A stretch of 64,000 bases of DNA, taken from assembly GCA_009760855.2 (NCBI GenBank), contig WPIO01000117.1:323501-387500 (forward strand), written 5' to 3'. The notes beneath the pieces are model-generated. The model did not search any database and was not told where the DNA came from. It worked only from the letters and a program-made list of their open reading frames with translations. Below, piece by piece: positions 9,184-37,592 of the stretch (its first letter is position 1; each line of letters starts with the position of its first letter). Origin of the DNA: Cristatella mucedo (Eukaryota; Bryozoa; Phylactolaemata; Cristatellidae). A program made the translations under genes and the position numbers.

Positions 9184-10207
9184 TTTTTTTTAACCGTCAC
9201 AGCAGCAATGAGTAAGCCGAAAAGGCCTAATCGAATCTGACTGTCAAAGTTCCCTGAGCTGTCTGCGCACACGGCAAGTTGAAATCAGAATATCAGCCTG
9301 GCTCTCAGCGATTCAATCCTGATCCCAAGACATAGTATTCAATCTGGCAGCTCTCGTTGGCTCTCGATTTCGACCTGGTGCCCGGGTTTTAGATACTCCC
9401 GCAAGGTGCTGTTCTCATTTCGAGAGTCACAATGGGCCAAAAGCAAACCCTCTTTTAAACCAACAGGAGGCGGATCTGGTTGAAAAAACGCGACCGAAAA
9501 ATGTCACCGACTGGAAACCAGGCTCGAGCCTTATCGGCCAGACCAATCGCTATGTGAGCTCTCTTGAAAACGATCTTCCTTACTGCGATCGGCCAGTCGG
9601 AAGCAGCCGAAAAATCGAGCGCTAGCCAATGATGCGACATTCTCACTTCTAACTCTTTGAATGCACTGCAGAAAATCTCTATATAACCACTTAAGGCTCA
9701 CGTAGAGTTGAAAACGGAGCTACACACCGAGAGATACACACAGCAATCCAGCGGACGGCTAGTGTGGATTGCCACAAGGGCCAGGCACGGCAAGTTCTCT
9801 TAATCGGATCAGCAGCAATCTCTTGAAACCGTCCACATGGTAAAAGCATGACAGGTGGCCGTGCAGTAGGACTGCTGGAACGCAGGTCAGCCGGAGGGAT
9901 AACTATAACCCAAGACAAATCATCATAAATTGTTAATTGTGAGAATACCAAGAGCTGAAGAAGATGAGAGTAAGTAGGAGCACCTGAAATTCAGAGCCAG
10001 GTGAGTGGAGGAATTACTTACACAGGAGTTAGTAATAAGTTAGTAAGGAGCTGACAGGTAGTAAGCCAGATGTCGCCTAAGCTGACTGGAGTAGCTGGGC
10101 TGAGGCTAACGGTCACCTGTCAGCTAAGCCTGCTAGTTAATTGAGAGAGTCAGGACCGGCCAGACGTACTCTAAAGTTTATTCCTGCTATGAATAAATAA
10201 ATAAATA
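9184..10207. other. Intergenic stretch, nothing recognised
   Basis: Both strands carry stops throughout. There is no recognised repeat apart from a short AAATAAATAAATAAA run at 10192-10207. Confidence 0.4.
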
Positions 10208-10340
10208 AAATTCATTCGTAATCCGCCTCAAGAGAACTTATCTCTATTCAGGTGCTTCATATAGACCTCAGGGCTCGAGCCCACGACCTCAGTCATACCA
10301 TGGTCGGGGCGAGCGCCTTAACCGCTGGGCCAACCCAGCT
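10208..10340 (-). mobile_element. SINE-B copy (short subfamily)
   Basis: The minus strand reads GGCCCAGCGGTTAAGGCGCT, then CATGGTATGACTGAGGTCGT, the B-box-like GGGCTCGAGCCC and a tail ending GTTCTCTTGAGGCGGATTAC. Confidence 0.8.
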
Positions 10341-11545
10341 CGATGCTGTGGCTGCTTTTAGTTTGATCAACGAACACCAGCCGCGATTCTACAGTGAATC
10401 GGGGACAGGCTTTCAAAAGCACTACTTGGCGAATACCTGCTCGTTGTCATACGGAACACCAGATCGAACTCATTCATACACCCATTACTGCCCAATTCTC
10501 TGATATCTCGCGGCCCAGCACATCTAAGGCGATAAGTAAATGTGTTAACTAAGACAATAATCTGTATAAAATTGCATTCAGAAATGTAAGAGCATAATGA
10601 ACTCTGCAGCAATTGGTGCTAGAATCGCAGTGATTTGTGCAGTTTTGTCCAACTAGTGTTCGAGTCACACGAGTGCTTTGTTGCAATGGAGGAGCTGGAG
10701 GACACGTCAGCCTAGAAGTAGGTGTGTCCTCTACCAGCCCGAGCGCTCTGCACCTGTCCACAAGTACCACTATTGTGTGTGGTTGGTGGCTTCGGGTATT
10801 CCTGGTGCTGACATTATCCTGCTATTACTTCGGATTGCCAGTAATCTGTCATGCCATGCATTGTCTACACTGTGGATTGTCATGCCTGTCGCTTGCTACA
10901 AGAAACAGCTGGCTAGAAAGTCTAATGTTTTCTCTAGGTTTAGGCAGGCTTGCTTCTCAGGAGGGGGAGGTATCCTAGGGACAGATGGTTTCAACTGAGA
11001 GGTCACAGAGGTTAGGAGCTCTGGACCAGACCCACTTAACGGCACGTACAAAGTTCAGTTGAGCAGCTTGTACACGCAAGCACGTGTACGTCGTATACTT
11101 GCACCACAGTCAACATTCGTGGATGCAAATACATGCACACGCACGTGCCTTCACACATACGCCTGCACACGCGCCTTCACACATGCGTGCGCACACACAC
11201 ACGCACGCACACGCGTGCATGCGATCATGGAGATTGGATCATGCCTAACAAGCTTTAAGAATAATAGAAAAACCAATATTTCAGCTGTTCTCTCCTCAGC
11301 GCGAGTTTGTTAAAAAAATTAGCAGGCACCGAAGAAAGGAGATTAAGATAAGAGAAACACACGCACGTGCACACACACGGACCGGATCGTCAGCTATGCC
11401 TGCTCTCAAAGCTGGAGCATAGCTTGTGCTCAAGCCTGCACGCAATGCTTGGGAGCTGCACGTCTGCGCCGGCAGCCTGCCGGAAGCAGCTGGAAAGAAG
11501 AAAAACTCGTTCGGGTAGCAGGCAACGCGACATGGCAGGCGCACA
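10341..11545. other. Intergenic stretch with a CA/CG-rich microsatellite
   Basis: An imperfect purine-pyrimidine run of ACACGCAC type occupies about 11120-11225. No other feature is supported. The right end overlaps the probable NOP53 3' UTR. Confidence 0.4.
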
Positions 11546-11551
11546 TTTATT
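11546..11551 (-). promoter_or_regulatory. Candidate NOP53 polyadenylation signal
   Basis: AATAAA on the minus strand lies about 420 nt downstream of the NOP53 stop codon at 11971-11969. It is a plausible 3' UTR end, supported by position only. Confidence 0.45.
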
Positions 11552-11968
11552 AGAGGCATGCCTTTCCAGGGGGCCAGCCCGGTACCTGCCCACTGGCAGC
11601 TGCTGGGTCGGGGAACAGGGCCACGCCTTAAGAGCACCGCCTGCTCTAGTGGCACTGCATAAAGCAGGGCAGAACAAACAGAGGGCAGCACTGGAGACCG
11701 GGCGGGGGAGGCGCTCCAAAGCGCGGCCGAGCACCGAGATGCAGCAGCAGCTACGCACCAGCAGCCCAGCACGGGCAATTCGACACGCAGTAGGCCTGCC
11801 TGCAACTGCTGCCACAGCAGACGACGGCCAAGCAGCCATCCGGGCACGCAGCTCGGCAGCCCTGTTCTAGCGAGCACGTGACCTCTGAGCAAGTCGGCGC
11901 TCGGCCCGGTGAATGTCGGCAGCACTTGCACACCCTTGACGCCGTTAAAAGGGCACTTGCCGCACGCC

Positions 11969-29256
<17,288 letters not shown>

Positions 29257-29532
29257 GTTTGGGGTGAAGGCCGCAAGTGCTTCCGCCGTGGACCCGAGGC
29301 CGCGGCCGTCGGCGCAGAGCTCTCACCGACGCCGCCTTGAGCCATTCAGCAGACAGCCAGCCAGCCGCCTTGTATGGAGAGTTGTGCGTGTGCAGCAAAT
29401 TAACGTCCTGCAAAATAATGATGACTTAGCAATTTTTTGAGCGTCATTTTAATCGAGCTGCTTGAGAAAAAGCTCGCTAATAAAAGGGAGAGCAAACAGG
29501 AGAACAGCTGCGGGGCTGGCGGGGGAGGGGGA

Positions 29533-29662
29533 ATACTGGCTGATTTATCAGCCTCTTTTGTATGGCGGCAAAAGAGCGTTGACGGCTATCGCCACCGCTG
29601 GCGGCGGCAATAAAGAATCGCCCGCCACAGGATTCGAACAACCTTACCTAGTGTGCCATCGC
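29533..29662 (-). mobile_element. SINE-A copy with part of the head deleted
   Basis: The minus strand has CACACTAGGTAAGG joined directly to TTCGAATCC, so the middle of the tRNA-like head is missing. Body and tail match other copies. Confidence 0.75.
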
Positions 29663-30097
29663 GGGAAGGGGTTGGGTGGGGATAAAGCGCGCCCAAATGA
29701 CTGCTTATAAGGCGGGGACGGGTTTGGCCGCCAAAATTACAGCCGTTTTAAATCCCCGCTTTGCAATCCCCTGGTCGCAGACAGCTCTTAGGGGTTGGCT
29801 TTCGTGGTGCGTCCCGGGTGCGGCTAGAGGCTCTGCAGAATTTGGATCGCTACGGCACTCTGGCGATTCGCTTCAGATTTGAGGTTTTTCCAGAGACATC
29901 TTATCTTGTTTGTCTTAGGATGGGACTGCAAGATGCTACCGACGCGAAATTGCGGGAGTGATGTGAATAGACAGGAAAACCGTAATGTATAGTCCCGATG
30001 AGGTCGTTCTTTTTAGACTCGTTTAAAGCATTTAAACTCGTTTAGACCTGTCGAAGAGACCTATTTACGGCCACGGTCGAACTTTATCTGAGTAAGA
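29663..30097. other. Intergenic stretch, nothing recognised
   Basis: GC-rich to 29900 and mixed afterwards. The direct repeat ACTCGTTTA(A/G) lies near 30018-30045. No gene is supported. Confidence 0.35.
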
Positions 30098-30600
30098 GGT
30101 AGTAAAACGGCGGTGCTAGCTAAAACCAACCGGATTATGGCGGACAATTATCATTCGCCATCATGCGATCATACGGCAGTTTATTACCGAGGCCGTATAA
30201 AAATCCAGGGTCCTGTGATAGGCGGGAGTTGGGATTTAAGACTCGGCATTGGCATTGGAGCCGATTTGAGATCTGGGCCACAGACAGATGGCGTACGCCA
30301 TGGCCGCTGTTGAACGCCTGTAACCGTCCGATGCCATCCAATGGGCGTGTCTGCATTAGGGATAGCGATCCGACGTGTACGGGCGCTCTTCGTCGCTGCC
30401 GCGTTCGTGCTACTTCCGGCGTACCTGCATGCGTCGGTGCAGCACCTACGAGCGGCTATAGCCGCGCTACGAGTTTCAGATGTCACCGGTATTCGTCGCG
30501 ATTCGGCTGATACTAGCATCGATACGAGCGCTGCGTTTGCTGCCTAGTTCTGACTGGACGTGGAAGGTGCACACCACGTGCTTGTAACACTGTCGAGCGG
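30098..30600 (+). repeat. Repeat X, copy 1 (intact)
   Basis: A roughly 500-bp segment that recurs, diverged, at 31750-32910. Shared blocks include AACCGGATT-TGGC with TTATCATT, then GCCGAGGCCG-like and CGCTGTTG, then GCGCTCTTCGTCGCTGCCGC, and finally TTCTGACTGGACGTGGA. An open frame of 68 codons at 30341-30547 is not kept in copy 2, so coding is not supported. Nature unknown. Confidence 0.6.
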
Positions 30601-30619
30601 CTCGCCTTCGGCGAGCCGC
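30597..30619. repeat. 10-bp GC-rich hairpin with TTC loop
   Basis: GCGGCTCGCC and GGCGAGCCGC pair perfectly around TTC. It looks like a strong transcript hairpin but its context is intergenic. Confidence 0.7.
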
Positions 30620-30692
30620 CGCCGGAGTTGGGCCACTTTGAATTGGGGCGCGCGTTTCTTTGTAGAAGGCTGGGTTGAAAAATATTTATATA

Positions 30693-30828
30693 TTTATAGT
30701 TTAGTTGCACAGCGCCCTAAGAGAACTCAATTTCCATTCAGGCACTTAACGTATGCCGCGGGGCTCGAGCCCACGACCTCGGCCACACCTTGGTCGGGGT
30801 GAACACCTTGACCACTGGGCCAGCTCAG
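30693..30828 (-). mobile_element. SINE-B copy (short subfamily)
   Basis: The minus strand has GGCCCAGTGGTCAAGGTGTT, a GGGCTCGAGCCCCG B box and a GTTCTCTTAGGGCGCTGTGC tail. Confidence 0.85.
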
Positions 30829-31371
30829 CGTGGCATTTTAAAAGAGGCTTCACGCGGCGAGCTCTGCTCGCAGGTTGGCGCTCTGCACAATGGCAGGGGG
30901 ACCAGAGAGAGCCTCTCTGTGCGGCTCGCGCGCGGTCGAAGAAAAGTCCCGCCTGACGCCGAATCATCACAAGGAGGCTGCCGGTATCCTTAGATGGAAC
31001 TACGTAAGCTTGTCGCGGCGGAGCGTCGGTCGCCGTCGGAGCGCGATATCGGGCAAAATAGGTGGTGAGGGCGCCGATCTCTTTTGAAACAGTGCCTCAA
31101 GATGGCTGCCGAACAGCAAAGCCGGCGAGTGAGCTGCTCGTAATTTCCAACGTGAATACGTGGGTGTAAACTACACAAGTATCACACGTCACGCTCAAGT
31201 TGTGCCCTTTGTGATATTTACATTACTATTACGACGGTACAGCTACGATGTAGCCATGGTGAGTGTCATGCCGAAAACGCAAATGCTCTATCTTGCACTG
31301 ATTTTCAGACTCTCCAAAAAATTGGATACGGTGATTACTAAGAAGGGTTGCATAGCCCGTCTCGTTGGCGC
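30829..31371. other. Intergenic, GC-rich, possible first exon near 31102
   Basis: AAGATGGCTGCC at 31100-31111 resembles a YY1-type promoter or start context. ATG at 31102 opens MAAEQQSRR followed by GTGAGC, a donor-like sequence. No downstream exon could be linked, so no gene is called. Confidence 0.25.
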
Positions 31372-31504
31372 GTCGCATCGGAGTGCGGTCGTTGTATCGG
31401 AATGCAGTCGTCGCATCAGAGTGCAGTCGTCGCATCGGAATGCAGTCGTCGCATCGGACTGCTGCCGTCGCATCGGACTGCTGCCGTCGCATCAAAGTGC
31501 AGTC
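31372..31504. repeat. 19-bp tandem repeat, 7 copies
   Basis: Seven units of GTCGCATCGGANTGCAGTC type. Because 19 is not a multiple of three, three units make 57 bases and every frame reads the same 19-residue cycle. The long open frames here are a by-product. Confidence 0.93.
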
Positions 31505-31749
31505 ATCAGAGAGCGCTGCCATTTCTTCGCTAGAAGAACCTAATGAAAGTATGCGGCGGAAAGGATAGTGAAGCCGACAGACGGTACGCCTCAGACCGCT
31601 GAGCTACGACCCTCAGCTTCGCGGTCCGTCTCCATAGGGGACGAATTAGGACCGAAAGGATTCTGGAAAGGCATTTCTTTACGCCGCTCTTATTCAAAGC
31701 TCCAATTTCAGGTCGGCCTCTTGGGCATGTCCCCGATGTTGAGAATAGC

Positions 31750-31931
31750 TAGTGTAACGGCTGCGCCAGCTCAACCAGTCGGATTTTGGCTGGTTATCAT
31801 TATTCGCGATTACGGAACCATCTCCTGCCGAGGCCGCTTAAAAGCCGGTGCCATTAGATAGGCAGGCGGTTGTGACTATAGATTCGGCTTTTGAGGTGCA
31901 GGATGGAGAGCTGCTGCTGCACGTCATGCAT
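31750..31931 (+). repeat. Repeat X, copy 2, left part
   Basis: Diverged match to 30098-30310, ending at CCGCTGTTG where a SINE-B is inserted. Confidence 0.5.
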
Positions 31932-32026
31932 GCCGCTGTTGGTTTGGTTGAGCGGTTAAGGTGCTCGCCCTGACCGAGGTCAGGCTGAGGTCATGGGGGC
32001 TCGAGCCCCGAGGCATATGTAAAGTG
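31932..32026 (+). mobile_element. SINE-B 5' part, split by a LINE
   Basis: GGTTTGGTTGAGCGGTTAAG head, GGGCTCGAGCCCC B box, then GCATATGTAAAGTGTCT, where the minus-strand LINE begins. Confidence 0.8.
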
Positions 32027-32565
32027 TCTCCGTCTGTAACTCCACAAAGTCATAAAGACCATGTGGGTGCTACGCAGGAGAGTTTTGTATAGCGCACTCA
32101 CAGCCTAAGCGGCTTTCGGTACGCATTCGGTAGCCAACAGACTTCGTCTCACGCAACAAAGAGAAAGTGGGAAGCATAGTAGAGTCAGGAGAGCAGTTGA
32201 GGTAGTGAGTAGCATAGAAGTAGCAGCTCAGGACCGCTGAAAAGGATGTGCCATAGTCGGCAGTTGGAGAGTAGTTGTCGTTGCGTAAGAATTGTGGAAG
32301 CGAGTTCCACCGTCTAGGACCTGCAGAGCTAAGGCTTCTGTCGCCAACGGTCTTTAAGCGGAGGAATGGAACAGCTAATTTATTGTCCACACAGGACCTG
32401 AGGGCGCGAACAGGCTGAAACTGATGCAGCAGTTCAGCTAGGTACGAAGAAGCCAAGCCGTGGCGGGCCTTGTGGGTCAGCGTAAGAACTTTGCTCTGTA
32501 TCCTTTGCTCAACCGGCAACCATCCAAGCTCTTTCAGCAGAGGAGACGCGTGCTCGAACCGCTGC
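32027..32565 (-). mobile_element. LINE group 2 (CR1/L2-like) 3' fragment
   Basis: The minus strand keeps an open frame for the reverse-transcriptase C-terminus: LGWLPVEQRIQSKVLTLTHK, SYLAELLHQFQPVRALRSC, then RRWNSLPQFLRNDNYSPTAD and ESRLGCECAIQN, and a 3' UTR ending in CAGACGGAG. It is similar to copies at 41715, 48505 and 53870, so fairly young. It interrupts a SINE-B. Confidence 0.85.
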
Positions 32566-32628
32566 GAAGCGCCTGAATAGCGACTAAGTTCTCTCGGGGC
32601 GCTATACAAACGAATTGTATTTTATTTA
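32566..32628 (+). mobile_element. SINE-B 3' part, split by a LINE
   Basis: GCGAAGCGCCTGAATAGCGA followed by AGTTCTCTCGGGGCGCTATA. It completes the SINE interrupted at 32026; GAAGCGCCT here and AAAGTGTCT on the other side may be the decayed target duplication. Confidence 0.8.
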
Positions 32629-32689
32629 TATTTTGTAAATGCGTCAGCTGCTGCCAAAAATACTTGTCCACATTGTGGGAACGGACTTC

Positions 32690-32910
32690 GTATGTTAAAA
32701 TGTGCGCGCTCGTCGTCACGGCTGCACTTCTGCTACAGCCAGCCAGCGTACGCGTGCGTGCATCAGAGCAGCAACGCCTACAGGTATCAAGCCATGATGG
32801 AAGGCTCAGGCCGTCGCCAGTATTCGTCTGAGACTAGCACCTTTACGAGGGCTGTTTTTGCGGCCTAATTCTGACCGGACGTGGAGGCGTATCCTACGTT
32901 TGTAAAGCTA
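32690..32910 (+). repeat. Repeat X, copy 2, right part
   Basis: TGCGCGCTCGTCGTCACGGC to TTCTGACCGGACGTGGA aligns with 30380-30563 of copy 1. Confidence 0.6.
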
Positions 32911-33220
32911 GTGAGCTTAACTTTTAAATCGGCTCTCAGTAGGTTGCCGAGCGATGACCAACCACGCGCATGGACCGGTAGCCAATCGCCGTGCGGCAAT
33001 GCTAGAATTCACCTGAGCCGTTGCTGGTTTCTCTTGAATTTGATAGCATCGAGACCCAAAGAGTTTCGTATTCAGCGAGCCTTCAGAAGCGCGTGTACCA
33101 AGTCCGTCAGCGCTTGCTTGTGGCCGCCCGATGGGGAATTTCCCCTGCGTACGCCCTGAAAGTCAGACCTCGTGACCAAGTGCACGAACGATATCCTTCT
33201 GTATGTAACCCAGTTTATTT

Positions 33221-33390
33221 GGTGGGCGGCGATGGCACACTAGGTAAGGCAGTTGCTTTCACGACCTCGGGACCAAGGTCGTGGGTTCGAATCCTGCGGT
33301 GGGCATTCCTTTATTGCCACTGCAAGCGATGGCGATAGCCGTAAAGGCTCTTCTGTCGCTATGCAAAAGAGGCTTTTAAATCAGCTAGGA
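33221..33390 (+). mobile_element. SINE-A copy, best preserved
   Basis: An A-box-like TGGCACACTAGG, a perfect B box GGTTCGAATCC at 33284-33294, a CTGCGGTGGGC head end, then the common body and the tail GGCTCTTCTGTCGCTATGCA with AAAGAGGCTTTTAAATCAGC. This is the reference copy for the family in this window. Confidence 0.88.
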
Positions 33391-33489
33391 AGTTTTCCTT
33401 TGTAATTTTGCGTGCTTTCAGTCCTTACCAGATGTCATACTACTCGGCGGCCGCCTTTCCTTCTAACGAGAATTGAGATAGCGTGGTTA

Positions 33490-33626
33490 ATGTAATGCAT
33501 CTCCTTCTGTATGTAACTCAGAAAAGCCACAGAGACTTAGTGGGTGAACAGCGGGAGAGTTTTCTATAGTGCACTCGAAGCCCAAACGGCTTTAGGCACG
33601 CATTCGGTAGCCAACTTACTTAATCT
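33490..33626 (-). mobile_element. LINE group 2 3' UTR fragment
   Basis: Matches the 3' end of the group 2 LINEs (GCATTCGGTAGCCAACTTAC on the plus strand, and the CTCCTTCTGTATGTAACTC end). Confidence 0.75.
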
Positions 33627-33737
33627 TATGCCTTAATGTCACTTCCTGAAGTACACTCTTCGATCCGTCTAACTGACGTTGCAGCATAGCTCGTTCTATG
33701 ATCACTTTTTCAATATAAATATAACTCAAATAAATGT

Positions 33738-33886
33738 AATGCATTTGTATAGCTCCCAAAAAAACTTTATCTCCAATTGTAGGCGCTTCACAATTGCCAC
33801 GAGGCTCGAGCCCATGACCTCGCTTATCAAATACGTTCACCTTGATCTCAGTCTTCAAAGGCAAGCGCCTTAACCACTGGGCTAGC
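33738..33886 (-). mobile_element. SINE-B copy (long-insert subfamily)
   Basis: The minus strand has CCAGTGGTTAAGGCGCTTGC, an insert with AAGGTGAACGTATTTGATAA, a GGGCTCGAGCC B box and a degraded tail. Confidence 0.8.
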
Positions 33887-34076
33887 AAGAATCGCCAGGC
33901 CAGTAATATCCGGTATAGATTATTTGTATTCTCTTTGCTCAGCACTCCGTCTTGTAACCATAATAACTTTTTCTAGAAGTCTATGAGTCTTTTTAAAGAA
34001 GCTTGATAGCAGTTGGATTACAGCCTTCGACTCGCGACTGTTCTGCCGAAGTAGGTACGTACATTTCATGACCACC

Positions 34077-34222
34077 TGGTTTGGCATGGTTTAACTTGCT
34101 CGTCAAAGGTGAGCAAGGTCAAGATGCACGCACGCCTTTGACCACTAAGGTCTCAGGTGCGAGTCATGCGTCAAATGCGATGGGATTCAGTTCTTTTGTA
34201 GCGCCTTACAAATATACTTATT
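34077..34222 (+). mobile_element. Diverged SINE-B
   Basis: GGTTTGGCATGGTTTAACTT at the head and TTCAGTTCTTTTGTAGCGCC at the tail; the middle is poorly matched. Confidence 0.45.
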
Positions 34223-34389
34223 GTTATTATTTATTATATTAAATTGTTAGTAGGAATTAACGGATCATGACACTTTCACGATCACGCCTAAGAGTTGACT
34301 GCAACGAGACGTCTGGGAATCGAAGCAGTGATTTACTCGTAGTTTGAATGGTAAAGCAAGCAAGCCTGATACCGAAACTTCGTCAAGAA

Positions 34390-35475
34390 GGTGATTGTGA
34401 ATATTTCACTCGCTACCGATAAAGCCCTTTTCCCTCTGAGACAGGCTGCAAATGTATTCGTAAACGGCCGTTCGTCATCTATGAGCCCTCAAAGTATTTG
34501 GTCATTGGTTACGGTATGGCTCGGTCTTGGGCTGTCCATATTTCCCGATCTATACTCTCCCTCTTGCCAACATCATCCCCAAAAAATCTTGGCTTCTATT
34601 TCTTCGCAGATGATATGCTGCTCCACTAATCCTTCAACCTTTCTAAGCCCTACTCCTCGTTTGATTCCCGAACGGCATGCAATCGATGGCATTCACAATT
34701 GGATTGCTAGGCCGCTAACTTCCCGTATATATTATCTGTATTCTCTTTGTTCTGCATTCCCGTCCTGTAACCGCAATCGTCTGCAACCGATTCACAGTTT
34801 TGCTCTGGTCCCTTGTCAGAGGCACAGCTGTCACAGCACCCCACATTATTCTGAGCTTCACTGGCTCTTTAGCTAGCAACGAATCGATTTAAAGATCCTC
34901 AAGCGTGGTTTAAAGTTAGCTTCACTCATTTGCTCAAGTCTGTCAATGTGACTTCTTCCCTTGTCCTTCGTTGTGCTCTCGCACAAGCGACTCTCTTAGA
35001 TTCCAGTCATCTCTAGCCATCCTTCTCAATGAACAGAAATCTTTTGGGGATCGAGCCTTCAGGTCGTGTGCACCAAAAGTTCGGAACTCGCTTCCTGGTA
35101 CAGTGACCGCCTGTAATGACCTTGAATCTTTTAAGTCTTCGCTCACTGTGCGTCTGTTCCTGACTGATCTTCCTTCGTTCCGTTTAGCTGTGAACCTGTT
35201 TTGGTCTAGTTTGGATCGCTTGCCTACGTGCGCATGATTCAATGCATGACGCTAGCTAGAAGTTTTAATAACCGGTAATAACCATGAGCGTTTTCGCGTT
35301 TGCTTGAGTGTGCAGGCCTAAGTTTGATCCTCGCTAACTTTTGCACTATTAATAATGTTAATGTCTCTATCCCTTAGGTACTGATTCGCATGCAGTGAGT
35401 ATTGAAACACCTCGATAGAGATGGAGTTCGCTATTAGCGCTATACAAACGACCTGCTATTGTTATCGTTGATAAC
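34390..35475 (+). mobile_element. LINE group 3 (CR1/L2-like) relic
   Basis: Broken frames read VNGRSSS, a FYFFADDMLLH version of the YADD box near 34595-34630, then SFGDRAFRSCAPKVRNSLPG and ESFKSSLTVRLFLT from the C-terminus. The end at about 35405-35450 (AGAGATGGAGTTC, then AGCGCTATACAAACGA) closely resembles the SINE-B tail. Confidence 0.7.
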
Positions 35476-36539
35476 ATTGGACGTTGATTCGAATGCGAAA
35501 CGCAGCCTTTTGCTTTTGACAGCGTAATGGGGGCTCAAGCTTGAGACATGGAAGATCAGTGGATTCTGTGCAATCTATGAATCGAGCAATTATAGCTCGA
35601 TTGAAGCACCGTGCGCACCCCTGTCGGTTACCCGTGTTTCAGGTGAAAGAGAGCCTACCGGAAGTTCTCCAAACCCAAAGCTAGCTCACTCATTGTTTTG
35701 GATGGTAGTGAGCTTATCCTTTACCCATTCAGAGATTAAAGGGATTCGAGTGAGCACCCTTAATTAGTAACAAGCTACGTAGCAATACACTCAGGTGCAA
35801 GCCCCTAGGTTCGCTTCTCCAACAAGCAGGCTGGTTCGAGCACATACCACAGTGTGCAGCTTCGAGTAACTACCGGTAAGTACCGTAGTTAGTTACCGGT
35901 AAGTAGTGGTTGGCTAGAGAAAGCCAAGGTCCTGCTTGAGGGGTGCACAGGGATACTTCCACAGGTGAGCAGTAATTTGGACAGCTGACAGTAGTCCCTT
36001 AAGGGGGCATGCGGTAGGTAAGCAGCAGGTAAGCAGCGATAGGCCAAGCCAGCAGCAGTCACATCCTGGGGGCCATAAACTGCTGACAAGTAAGCAGTTA
36101 TTTCCCAGGCCGGCAGGACCTGTCAGCCGAATGAGTAGCACTGATCACTTCTTGAATTTTGATTTCTGGCCTCTGATTGCAAGCAGGTCACTGTTCGAGT
36201 GCTTCAGACTCAAACAGGATCCTGCTGTAATATTCGGTTTTTTCTATAGGTAACACAATGTCTCCTTCCAAACAGTTACCTTGAAATTTACGAAAAGTCT
36301 TCTCACAAGCATCGGATTTACTTCGTCCAGCCAAGATTGTTCGACATACGCAAATGTGTAAGCGCTTCTGAACTTGCAAAGTACCTAAAGGCAAGGGACG
36401 AATGAACAAAAGAAGCTGTGCATCTAAAAGGCAGCCGTTGAAAGGGTAAACAGCAGCCAGGTTCGGATCTCTTTGTTGGCCAATTTTAGCACATGCTCAT
36501 CAGCATGCATCTCAGCCGTTGAGCAGAGAATGCTACAAT
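35476..36539. other. Intergenic stretch, nothing recognised
   Basis: GTAAGTA-rich short repeats occur near 35870-35910 and GTAAGCAG units near 36010-36090. A 73-codon minus-strand frame at 36188-36409 has no recognised similarity. Confidence 0.35.
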
Positions 36540-36605
36540 GTGCTTGATTGCATAAAGCACAGAGCCCTGAGGTACCCCATATTTCAGAGGTTCCTTAAAT
36601 GATAT
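36540..36605 (-). mobile_element. LINE RT fragment, opposite to the next
   Basis: The minus strand reads ATGGGGTACCTCAGGGCTCT, the conserved GVPQGS(V/S) site of the RT. It abuts a plus-strand LINE fragment head to head. Confidence 0.6.
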
Positions 36606-36611
36606 GTGCCC

Positions 36612-37190
36612 ATTCACATCCCGTTCTTTTCACGGTATATACTCTCCCTATTGCCGATGTGATTGCCAAGCACGATCTAGGCTTTCACTTCTGTGCGGAT
36701 GACACGCAGTTGTACCTTTGCTTTGATCTCTTCCAGCCCTCGAGCACATCAAAATCTCTCAACTCTCTTGCTGCGAGTATTGATGAAATCCACTCATAGA
36801 TGGCAGCAATTTTTTTTTAAACTGAAAGATAATAACATTCTCTTACTAGTTATGGGAAAACCAAGTGGGATTCAGAAATTGGAAAGGCTAACGGTCAAAA
36901 TTGGCTCTGCCAGCATATCTCCTGTTGAATCTGCACGAAATCTAAGTGTCATGTTCAAAAGTGACAAGTGACCTGATACCATGTGCTTGAAAGTGCTGCA
37001 TGCATTCGGCTGTTCTCTGCTAGTGCCCCATCAAGAACTATTTTGAAATTGTCACCTCTCCCTGCTTGCTGTTTCACCTGCTGGGATATTGTTTTTTATT
37101 TCTGCTGCTACTGTTCACTCTCGTGACTCATACTGAACAGACAGGCGGATATGCAGATGGAAGGAGGAAGTGAGAGGGAGACACAGAGAC

Positions 37191-37246
<56 letters not shown>

Positions 37247-37592
37247 AAGAGAGAGAGAGAGAGAGAGAGAGAGTTATCAGAGGACCACATCATCTCCGCA
37301 GTCAATTTTGCCTACTTTCAGCTACATAATGTTGTTAAAATTTGAGCTTTTTTGGACAGGGATACCATGTCTAAATTAGTCATGCGTTCGTGACATCTCG
37401 TCTTGACTTATGTAACTCGCTGCTTGCTGGTCTAACGGCCTGTGCAATCAGGCGCCTATAGCTAGTGCAAAACTCTGCAAGTAGGCTTGTTAGTCGTGAG
37501 CCTCACAAATGCCACATCACACAATTTCTCATTGACATGCGGTGGCTACCAGTCACGCAAGGCATCAACTTCAAGGTTAGGTTTTGTCGACA
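36612..37592 (+). mobile_element. LINE group 1 RT fragment
   Basis: VYTLPIADVIAKHDLGFHF, CADDTQLYLCFDLFQPSS (YADD box changed to CADD), then KIGSASISPVESARNL and, after a GA microsatellite, AIRRL-like and LVSREPHKCHITQFL text. Its 3' end is cut by the start of the next LINE at about 37593. Confidence 0.8.
37194..37274. repeat. (GA)n microsatellite
   Basis: GA repeat with a central GGGGGG interruption, inside a LINE fragment. Confidence 0.96.

Noticed and set aside
30341..30547. Small secreted protein with a hydrophobic start (68 codons)
   Set aside because: It lies in repeat X and the frame is broken in the second copy, so no coding constraint is visible.
31160..31543. 127-codon frame with Arg/Ser-rich cycles
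   Set aside because: It is the 19-bp tandem repeat, which is open in all plus frames.
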